Source of the DNA: Rhodanobacter sp. UBA5168
GTDB taxonomy: Bacteria; Pseudomonadota; Gammaproteobacteria; Xanthomonadales; Rhodanobacteraceae
Assembly: GCA_002413455.1 (NCBI GenBank)
Contig: DHXA01000168.1
Coordinates: forward strand, 1-16,386
Direction of reading: 5' to 3'
Length of the DNA: 16,386 nt
Shown: piece by piece, positions 7,506-12,647 of the stretch
Layout of the letters: every line of letters starts with the position of its first letter
Numbering within the stretch: the stretch's first letter is position 1
The notes under the pieces: model-generated
Databases searched by the model: none
Told to the model about the DNA's origin: nothing
Seen by the model: the letters and a program-made list of their open reading frames with translations, nothing else
Program-made: the position numbers and the translations under genes

Positions 7506-8495
7506 ATGCGAAAGACTCTTCTACTGACAGCGATATGCATCGGCTTGGGACTCACCCTTCCCGCATTGGCCGACGACACCCAGACCGGCGGCGCCGGGGC
7601 CACCGCTCAGCGGCACTCCCTTGCGGTGCAGGTCAGCGACAGCTCGACGCATTCGAACAGTTCCACACACTCCAATTCGGACAGCTCCACCCATTCGCGT
7701 CAGCGCAACAACAACGGCGATTCCTACGCCAACGGCCAGGGTAGTTCAGCTGCCAACAATGGCGGAACGGCGACCTCGTCGATCGCCTCGTCCTTCAACA
7801 GCAGCAGAGCCGTGGCCATAAGCCGGCTGGACGGCGAAGTGACCAACATCACTGCGCTTGGCCTCGGCAATGTCGCGAACAACCTCGGCAACGCCAATGG
7901 CGGCGGCGGCGGCTATGGTGGCGACGGTAACGGTGGCAGCGCCAGTGGTGGCAGCGGTGGATCCGGCGGGGACGGCGGGAACGCGCGTTCGCGCAGTGGG
8001 TATGCCGGTGGGTCGGGTGCTGACAGCGGCTATGTTGGCGCGCTGAGCGCTGCGCTGGGCGGCGACTCCAGTGGCGACAACCACGCCAATGCACGCGCCC
8101 GTTCGCGGGGTGCAGCCAGCACCGGAGGAACGGCGACCGGCGGCAATGGCGGTTGGGCAGGCGGAGCGGGCACCAGTGGCGCTTCGACCGCAAGCAGCGG
8201 TGCGGCAACTTCGACCGGTGGCAGCAGCGGCTCAGCCGACAGCACCGGAGGTGCGGGCGGAGCCGGTGGCAGCGGTGCATCCGGAACCGGTGGTGAAGGC
8301 GTCGCCGGGGCTGGCGGAAGCGGCGGGGCAGGTGGATCGAACTCGGTGGATGCCGGCACGTTCGACATGTCCAACCACATGGATGGCGCTGCCGCAGCAG
8401 CTGCTGGCGTGACCGTGATGGCGCAGAACAGCGGTGTCGGATCGTTGATCCAGCAGAGCGTGAACGTCCAGGCCAACCTCACCGTCGGCCCGTAA
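7506..8495 (+). CDS. Secreted Ser/Gly-rich repetitive protein, candidate major fibre subunit of a Fap-like system
   Basis: Not recognised as a named family. The 329-aa protein has a clear signal peptide (MRKTLLLTAICIGLG..., cleavage after ALA at 22). It continues with a Ser/Thr/His segment containing three SSTHS repeats (46-64), a motif LDGEVTNIT (108-116), a Gly/Ser/Ala-rich low-complexity block (131-279), and a C-terminal piece NSVDAGTFD (279-287) followed by QNSG (307-310) and LIQQSVNVQANL (314-325). There are no cysteines after the signal peptide. The two non-repetitive motifs recur in the 116-aa and 174-aa proteins downstream. The start has GGGAG 7 nt upstream; the frame opens 24 codons earlier without credible initiation. 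First gene of the cluster, followed by a strong hairpin, consistent with the most abundant product. Export to the surface through the FapF-like barrel is inferred. Confidence 0.9.
   Translation: MRKTLLLTAICIGLGLTLPALADDTQTGGAGATAQRHSLAVQVSDSSTHSNSSTHSNSDSSTHSRQRNNNGDSYANGQGSSAANNGGTATSSIASSFNSSRAVAISRLDGEVTNITALGLGNVANNLGNANGGGGGYGGDGNGGSASGGSGGSGGDGGNARSRSGYAGGSGADSGYVGALSAALGGDSSGDNHANARARSRGAASTGGTATGGNGGWAGGAGTSGASTASSGAATSTGGSSGSADSTGGAGGAGGSGASGTGGEGVAGAGGSGGAGGSNSVDAGTFDMSNHMDGAAAAAAGVTVMAQNSGVGSLIQQSVNVQANLTVGP
7641..7697 (+). repeat. In-gene SSTHSN repeat
   Basis: Residues 46-64 of the Gly-rich protein read as three SSTHS units separated by short N/S/D spacers. It is a short protein-level repeat of Ser, Thr and His just after the mature N-terminus; clustered His could bind metal, but that is inference. 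Confidence 0.7.
7896..8342 (+). repeat. Gly-rich low-complexity block inside the secreted protein gene
   Basis: About 150 codons are dominated by GGN/GCN/AGC triplets, including a (GGC)5 run near 7904-7918 and many GGxGG units with interspersed S, A and T. The block separates two motifs that are close together in the neighbouring 116-aa protein, so it looks like an in-frame expansion. Such triplet repeats tend to vary in length between strains. Confidence 0.75.
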
Positions 8496-8505
8496 TGAAG
8501 CTTGC

Positions 8506-8532
8506 ACTGTGGGGCGCCCGGCGCCCCACAGT
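8506..8532 (+). terminator. Perfect 27-nt inverted repeat after the first cluster gene (attenuator-like)
   Basis: The arms 8506-8518 and 8520-8532 are exact reverse complements around a single base, giving a practical 11-bp GC-rich stem with a 5-nt loop. It begins 10 nt after the Gly-rich gene's stop. No T-run follows, so a partial terminator or RNA-stability element is more likely than complete termination. It would favour high expression of the first protein over the export genes. Confidence 0.65.
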
Positions 8533-8615
8533 CCTTCCCAATGAGTGTGCCCCGGGCGCCGCCGATGTGGATGCGCGGGTGTTCCGCTGCACGCGACTGC
8601 CATGGAGATAAAGCC

Positions 8616-8966
8616 ATGCGAAGAGTCAGCCAGATGCTTTGGCCGGCCACGCTGTTGCTCGGCGCAACGGCGTGGAATGTCATGGCGGCAACGCCCCGGG
8701 CGAAACCTGCCTGCATCGAGGGACTGGGGCAGAGCGTCGGCAGCGAGATCCTCGCGGAATCCAGCGGCGGCACCGAGGTCACCGAAATCATGACGCTCAA
8801 TGGCACCGTGACCAACAACACCACCGATCATGTGCTGACCGGATCGAACGTGATCGGCAACGGTGCCTTCAATGGCGCTGCCGGTGTGCCGATGATGATC
8901 CAGAACACCGGCAACAGCGTGCTTATCCAGAACGCCACCATCATCAATGTGCAGCTCCAGCCATGA
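8616..8966 (+). CDS. Small secreted protein of the Fap-like cluster (116 aa), candidate minor fibre subunit
   Basis: Not a recognised family. The signal peptide is MRRVSQMLWPATLLLGATAWNV..., with cleavage near VMA/ATP at about 24. The mature protein of about 90 residues is polar and Asn/Thr/Gly-rich, with LNGTVTNNT at 61-69, NVIGNGAFNGAAG at 78-90, and a C-terminal QNTG (96-99), LIQN (103-106) and INVQ (110-113). These match the two motifs of the upstream Gly-rich protein, suggesting the two are paralogues with and without the Gly-rich insert. An LAESSGG sequence (46-52) has Leu at -7 and Gly-Gly at -2/-1, a possible C39 cleavage site. The start has GGAG 8 nt upstream. Its stop codon overlaps the next gene's ATG (ATGA), so the peptidase is translationally coupled. 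By position it would correspond to a FapB-like nucleator, by inference only. Confidence 0.88.
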   Translation: MRRVSQMLWPATLLLGATAWNVMAATPRAKPACIEGLGQSVGSEILAESSGGTEVTEIMTLNGTVTNNTTDHVLTGSNVIGNGAFNGAAGVPMMIQNTGNSVLIQNATIINVQLQP

Positions 8967-9667
8967 GCAGCCGGCTGCGCGTCCTGTGCTGGCTGGTTCC
9001 GACGTTCGTCGCGGGGCTGCTGGCGTCGATGCCGCTGGTGGCGGCGTCGGTCGCCTTGCCTGGTGCACAAGGCGGCAGCTACAGCCTGCACATGACCAGC
9101 CTCAAGGAAATCCGCTACCGGAACACGATCCGCCAGAGATACGATTTCAGCTGCGGCTCGGCGGCCGTGGCGACCTTGCTCACCTATCAGTACGGCTATC
9201 CGGTGAACGAGCAGGAAGCGTTTGTGCAGATGTATGCGCACGGCAATCAGCCGAAGATCAACCGCGAGGGTTTCTCGCTGCTCGATATCAAGCGTTTCCT
9301 GCAGGCCAACGGTTTCGAGGCGGATGGTTTCCGGGTGTCGCTGGACAAGTTGCGTGATGAAGGGATTCCCGCGATCGCGCTGATCGACGAAAGGGGGTAC
9401 CACCACTTCGTGGTGATCAAGGGCCTGCGCGCAGGCCGTGTCCTGCTGGGCGATCCGGCCCGCGGCACGCGTTCGATACCGCGTGCGCAGTTCGAGGCGG
9501 CGTGGAAGAACGGCCTGGTTTTCGTGATCCACAACCGCCGTGCGCTGGCGGTGTTCAACAACAGTGACGACTGGCGCGCTGCGCCGATGGCACCCATTCA
9601 TTCCGCCATTGACCGCACCGGCCTGGGCAACATCACGCTGCCCAAGCGCGGTCCGGGGGACATCTGA
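8963..9667 (+). CDS. Secreted C39-family cysteine peptidase, FapD-like
   Basis: A papain-like C39 (bacteriocin-processing type) peptidase domain with no ABC transporter fused. The 234-aa protein has an N-terminal hydrophobic signal or anchor (about 5-29, ending LVAASVA), so it should act in the periplasm. Catalytic features are visible: oxyanion Gln Q58 six residues before C64 in YDFSCGSAAVATLL, His147/148 in GYHHFVVIKGL and Asp164 in LGDPARG. Stand-alone secreted C39 peptidases are the FapD component of Fap functional-amyloid operons, where FapD sits between fibre subunits and the FapF barrel, as here. Its start overlaps the preceding stop by 4 nt and lacks its own strong RBS. Likely substrates are the neighbouring proteins with double-glycine motifs. 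Confidence 0.9.
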   Translation: MSSRLRVLCWLVPTFVAGLLASMPLVAASVALPGAQGGSYSLHMTSLKEIRYRNTIRQRYDFSCGSAAVATLLTYQYGYPVNEQEAFVQMYAHGNQPKINREGFSLLDIKRFLQANGFEADGFRVSLDKLRDEGIPAIALIDERGYHHFVVIKGLRAGRVLLGDPARGTRSIPRAQFEAAWKNGLVFVIHNRRALAVFNNSDDWRAAPMAPIHSAIDRTGLGNITLPKRGPGDI

Positions 9668-9675
9668 GTGCCGCC

Positions 9676-10200
9676 ATGAGCCAGATTCGGGTCAAGTTTT
9701 GCTGTCTCCGCGCGCTGGCCAGCCTGCCGTTTGCCGCGAGCGTGGCGCATGCGCAGGATTCGCCGATGGCGACCCAACCTGCACATTGGCCGACTGCGGT
9801 CAGCGACCGCCAGCTCGATGACACCCGCGGCGGATTCGACTTCGGCAACGGGCTGCTGGTGTCCTTTGGCATCGATCGCGTCGTTTACATCAACGGCAGC
9901 CTGGTCTCCAGCACCAGCGCGTACGTTCCCGACGTTGGTCGGACGACGCCCGACCAGGCCGGCGCACTCGCCGCCGCCACGGGTACGGTCAGCATCGTGC
10001 AGAACGGCGCCGGCAACAGCGTCGACCCGGCCACATTCGACCGCGCGACGGCCGCGACGGTGATCCAGAACAGCCTCGACAACCAGGACATTCGCAGTTT
10101 GACGACGATCAACGTCGCGGTGAACAGCCAGGCTGCATTCCGCAACCTGGGCCTGCAGGAAGCTTTGCAGACAGGCCTGATCGGCTCGTTGGGACACTGA
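9676..10200 (+). CDS. Secreted 174-aa protein with double-glycine motif, candidate substrate of the C39 peptidase
   Basis: No named family is assigned. The signal peptide is followed by cleavage after AHA at about 26. A bacteriocin-leader-like motif SDRQLDDTRGG follows, with Leu at -7 and GG at 52-53. The rest is beta-rich and polar: VSFGIDRVVYINGSLVSST (62-80), QNGAGNSVDPATFD (109-122), VIQN (129-132) and TTINVAVNSQ (143-152). The INGxLVxxT motif, NSVDxxTFD and the IQN...INV endings are shared with the two secreted proteins upstream. It begins 8 nt after the peptidase stop, with little Shine-Dalgarno, so coupling is likely. By position it corresponds to FapE (between FapD and FapF) of the Pseudomonas operon, but I see no sequence basis for calling it FapE outright. 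Confidence 0.85.
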   Translation: MSQIRVKFCCLRALASLPFAASVAHAQDSPMATQPAHWPTAVSDRQLDDTRGGFDFGNGLLVSFGIDRVVYINGSLVSSTSAYVPDVGRTTPDQAGALAAATGTVSIVQNGAGNSVDPATFDRATAATVIQNSLDNQDIRSLTTINVAVNSQAAFRNLGLQEALQTGLIGSLGH

Positions 10201-10266
10201 CCCCTTCCGAACGGAGCAGGCATTGCGGCGTCGCCACGGCGCCATCCGAGCCAATGAGGAAACGCG

Positions 10267-11667
10267 ATGTCCCGCAAATCATGGCGAAGCAGGTGCTCGA
10301 CCGGCTGCACGGGACTGCTGCTGCTCGGTGGGGCAGCCAACGCGCAGAATTTCATGCCGCCAACGTACAGTCCGCCGGCTACGAGTTCGGCCGAACTGTC
10401 GGCGGTAATCCGCAAGAGCATGCTTGAGCAGAACGCGCGCATCGAAACGCTGCAAGCCCAGCTCGCCGCACAGAGCGCGCAGATCGAGGCGATGAAACGT
10501 GCGCTCGCAGCGCAACAGGCCGACTACCGTGCATTGCGTCATGCGGTCGATCTGGACGTGCTCGAGCAGCAGCGTGCCGGCAACGTCAGGGCCGGCGGCT
10601 CGATGGCCAGCGCATTGTCGATGCCGACGGGCAACGCGATTGCCGATGACGTCGTGCCCGCGGGGCAGACGCCGCAGCGTACGGTGGGGCAGGCGCCCGA
10701 GCACGACGAGCGGCCACCGGCCGTGGCGCCGATCTTCAATCAGCCCGGTGTGCTGACCCCGCGCGGCAAGCTGGTGGTGGAACCTTCCTATCAGTTTGGC
10801 TATTCATCGGCCGATCGGGTTGCCCTGATCGGCTATACGGTGATCCCAGCGATCCTGATTGGCCTGATCGACGCGCGGCAGGTCAAGACGACGACGCAGA
10901 CAGGGGCAGTCGCGTTGCGCTACGGGCTCACCAATCGGCTCGAGGTGGAACTGCGGGTCCCCTACGTCTACGGCCACACCGACACGATCAGCCGCGAGAT
11001 CTTCACTGGCAGCGCTACCGACAAGGTGTTCACTTCCAGCGGGCATGGCATCGGCGATATCGAGGCTACCGCGCGTTACCAGATGAACGACGGCGGCGCG
11101 GATCGGCCGTATTACGTGGGCTGGCTGCGCTTCAAGTCGCGCACCGGCCGGGATCCGTTCGAAGTCACCACCGATTGCGTCAACCGCTGTGTGCAGAACG
11201 CGACCGGCACCGGTCTGCCGCTGCAGCTGCCGACCGGATCGGGTTTCTATTCGCTGCAGCCGGGCATCACCTGGCTGTATCCCTCCGACCCGGTGGTGTT
11301 CTTCGGCAACCTCAGTTATTTGCATAATTTTCCTCGCCACAATGTCAGCAGGACCGTGCTGCTCGGTGGCAAGGAACCGTTGGGTACAGTGCGGGTAGGT
11401 GGCATTGCCGATGTTAGCGTCGGCATGGGACTGGCGTTGAACGAAAAGGCGTCGATGAGCATCGGTTACGACCAGAGTTTCATCGGCACCACCAAGCAGA
11501 ACGGGAGGACTGTGCCTGGTTCGGCCAGGAGCGTGCTGGGCACCCTGCTGGTCGGCGGCTCCTATCGGCTGAACGACCGGCGTACCTTGAACTTCACGCT
11601 CGGCGTCGGCGTAACCCGTGATACGCCGGATGTCAGTGTGACGATCAGAATGCCGATGATGTACTGA
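10267..11667 (+). CDS. FapF-like outer-membrane beta-barrel with N-terminal coiled coil (amyloid subunit exporter)
   Basis: Predicted outer-membrane barrel for export of the cluster's fibre proteins; databases often label such proteins simply as transporters. In the 466-aa protein, the signal peptide ends near ANA at 26. A Gln/Ala-rich coiled coil spans about 43-105, a flexible linker carries the TVGQAP motif (139-144), and FNQPGVLTPRGKLVVEPSY at 157-175 opens the barrel. Alternating amphipathic strands follow to the C-terminal VTIRMPMMY, ending in an aromatic residue as Bam-inserted barrels do. An N-terminal coiled coil before a barrel beginning with a PGVLTP.GK motif is the FapF architecture. 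GAGGA lies 6 nt upstream of the ATG. It is the last gene of the cluster and ends 12 nt from the convergent TerC gene, with no terminator between. Confidence 0.9.
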   Translation: MSRKSWRSRCSTGCTGLLLLGGAANAQNFMPPTYSPPATSSAELSAVIRKSMLEQNARIETLQAQLAAQSAQIEAMKRALAAQQADYRALRHAVDLDVLEQQRAGNVRAGGSMASALSMPTGNAIADDVVPAGQTPQRTVGQAPEHDERPPAVAPIFNQPGVLTPRGKLVVEPSYQFGYSSADRVALIGYTVIPAILIGLIDARQVKTTTQTGAVALRYGLTNRLEVELRVPYVYGHTDTISREIFTGSATDKVFTSSGHGIGDIEATARYQMNDGGADRPYYVGWLRFKSRTGRDPFEVTTDCVNRCVQNATGTGLPLQLPTGSGFYSLQPGITWLYPSDPVVFFGNLSYLHNFPRHNVSRTVLLGGKEPLGTVRVGGIADVSVGMGLALNEKASMSIGYDQSFIGTTKQNGRTVPGSARSVLGTLLVGGSYRLNDRRTLNFTLGVGVTRDTPDVSVTIRMPMMY

Positions 11668-11679
11668 TTGCTGGCCGCG

Positions 11680-12369
11680 TCAATTGACGAGGGTCTTCAA
11701 CCGCCTGCGTCGTCGTTGCATCAGCCAGCCGCCGCCGCAAACGCTGACCACCAACAGTGCGTCCAGGGCGTACTTTGCCCAGCTGTGTGCATCAAACCAG
11801 CCACTCAGCCAGTGGTCGTGCGAAATCATCCTGCCCGCGGTGAACGCAATCGCGCCGGCGCCGATGTACATGATGATCGGGAAGCGCTCGATCAGTTTCA
11901 GTATCAGGGTCGAACCCCATACCACCAGCGGCACGCTGATCAACAGACCGATGATGACCAGACCCAGGTGGCCCTTCGATGCGCCGGCGATCGCCAATAC
12001 GTTGTCCATGCCCATCAGCGCATCGGCAACGATGATCGTGCGCAGGGCGTCCCAGAACGAATCGGCGGCGCTGATGTTGGGATCGTCGTCGGCATCATGG
12101 CGCAGCAGCTTCCACGCGATCGGCAGCAGAAGGACGCCGCCGACCAGCATGAGCCCGGGGAGCTTGAGCAGAAAGACGACCACGGCGGTGAGTGCAAAGC
12201 GGACCGCCACAGCGCCGAACGTACCCCAGAACACGGCCTTTTTCTGCAGCGCCTTCGGCAGGCGGCTGGCCGCCATGGCGATGACGATGGCGTTGTCGCC
12301 GGCGAGCACCAGGTCAAGCAGGATGATGGCCAGCAGGCCGGAAAAGAAGTCGGTACCAATGAATGCCAT
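11680..12369 (-). CDS. TerC/YjbE-family integral membrane protein, probable manganese exporter
   Basis: A 229-aa polytopic inner-membrane protein with about seven hydrophobic segments. It has the two TerC signature repeats: LDLVLAGDNAIVIAMAA (18-34) and ADALMGMDNVLAIAGA (115-130), whose paired Asp/Asn residues are the proposed metal site. The C-terminus is basic (RRRRRLK). The YjbE branch of TerC is the one typically controlled by a yybP-ykoY riboswitch, and one is visible upstream, supporting Mn2+ export. The ATG at 12369 gives the family-standard length with an N-terminal membrane segment; the longer open frame to 12504 runs through the riboswitch and is rejected. RBS is weak (GGA), possibly controlled by the leader. 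It is convergent with the FapF-like gene. Confidence 0.92.
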   Translation of the reverse strand: MAFIGTDFFSGLLAIILLDLVLAGDNAIVIAMAASRLPKALQKKAVFWGTFGAVAVRFALTAVVVFLLKLPGLMLVGGVLLLPIAWKLLRHDADDDPNISAADSFWDALRTIIVADALMGMDNVLAIAGASKGHLGLVIIGLLISVPLVVWGSTLILKLIERFPIIMYIGAGAIAFTAGRMISHDHWLSGWFDAHSWAKYALDALLVVSVCGGGWLMQRRRRRLKTLVN

Positions 12370-12427
12370 GCGGGATTTCCGTGCGCGTCGGACAATGTAG
12401 CGGACACGAACGCGCGCGGCCCGTGTC

Positions 12428-12543
12428 CACCACAAAAGTCTCGTTCGCAGCATGGCTGCCGAGGTGACCGGAGCGAATGCGTCGCTCGTGTTGACGATCA
12501 CCACACCGGGGCAGGTGAACCTGCGCCGGGAACTACTCCCTTC
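12428..12543 (-). ncRNA. yybP-ykoY manganese riboswitch in the leader of the TerC gene
   Basis: Read on the minus strand, the leader contains the conserved blocks of this class in order: GGGAGTAG at the 5' end (12540-12533), ATCGTCAACACG in one internal loop (about 12498-12487), CCGGTCACC, GCCATGCTGCGAACGAGAC near the 3' end (about 12459-12441), and a U-rich ACTTTT. It ends about 60 nt before the TerC start, leaving room for an expression platform; a GGACAC/GTGTCC pair in that space may be part of it. yybP-ykoY RNAs sense Mn2+ and activate exporters such as MntP and TerC-type proteins. I judged this by motif recall, not by a covariance search. Confidence 0.85.
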
Positions 12544-12560
12544 TGGGATGTGTTTGAACG

Positions 12561-12589
12561 ATTGTCGGGGCGTGCGATGTTGCGGTCAA
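12561..12589 (-). promoter_or_regulatory. Sigma-70-type promoter of the riboswitch-TerC transcript
   Basis: On the minus strand TTGACC (12589-12584) and GACAAT (12566-12561) are separated by exactly 17 nt. The expected start lies about 15 nt before the GGGAGTAG block of the riboswitch. It overlaps the region upstream of prpD, making this a back-to-back promoter pair. Confidence 0.7.
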
Positions 12590-12613
12590 GCAACGAACGA
12601 TGCGCCAGTCAGC

Positions 12614-12619
12614 TAAAAT
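12614..12619 (+). promoter_or_regulatory. Candidate -10 element of the prpD promoter
   Basis: TAAAAT within the 10-mer GCTAAAATGG, the same 10-mer found upstream of prpB. It lies 28 nt before the prpD ATG and 25 nt from the divergent TerC -35 box. No strong -35 is seen. Sharing of the motif suggests common control of the split prp genes. Confidence 0.45.
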
Positions 12620-12647
12620 GGAGGTTTCCCCTGTTGCGAGATCCATC

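Noticed and set aside
7641..7697. Short tandem repeat as a possible CRISPR-like array
   Set aside because: It is a protein-level SSTHSN repeat inside a coding frame, without uniform spacers or cas genes.
8030..8824. Proline-rich 264-aa minus-strand frame
   Set aside because: Arises as complement of the Gly-rich repeats (GGN reads as NCC), with no RBS or domain.
7506..8966. Interpretation as curli (csg) genes
   Set aside because: No csgG/E/F-type proteins and no regularly spaced curlin Ser-x5-Gln repeats; the exporter is FapF-like.
7506..11667. Interpretation as a bacteriocin/microcin locus because of the C39 peptidase and double-glycine motif
   Set aside because: No ABC exporter, no immunity-type gene, and the candidate substrate carries a Sec signal peptide; the FapF-like barrel fits a fibre system better.
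12370..12504. N-terminal extension of the TerC protein by 45 residues
   Set aside because: The extension overlaps the riboswitch and has no family similarity; the ATG at 12369 gives the normal length.
7094..12647. Mobile element carrying the fibre cluster into the prp region
   Set aside because: No transposase, integrase, tRNA end or flanking direct repeats could be seen, so only an old insertion can be suggested.
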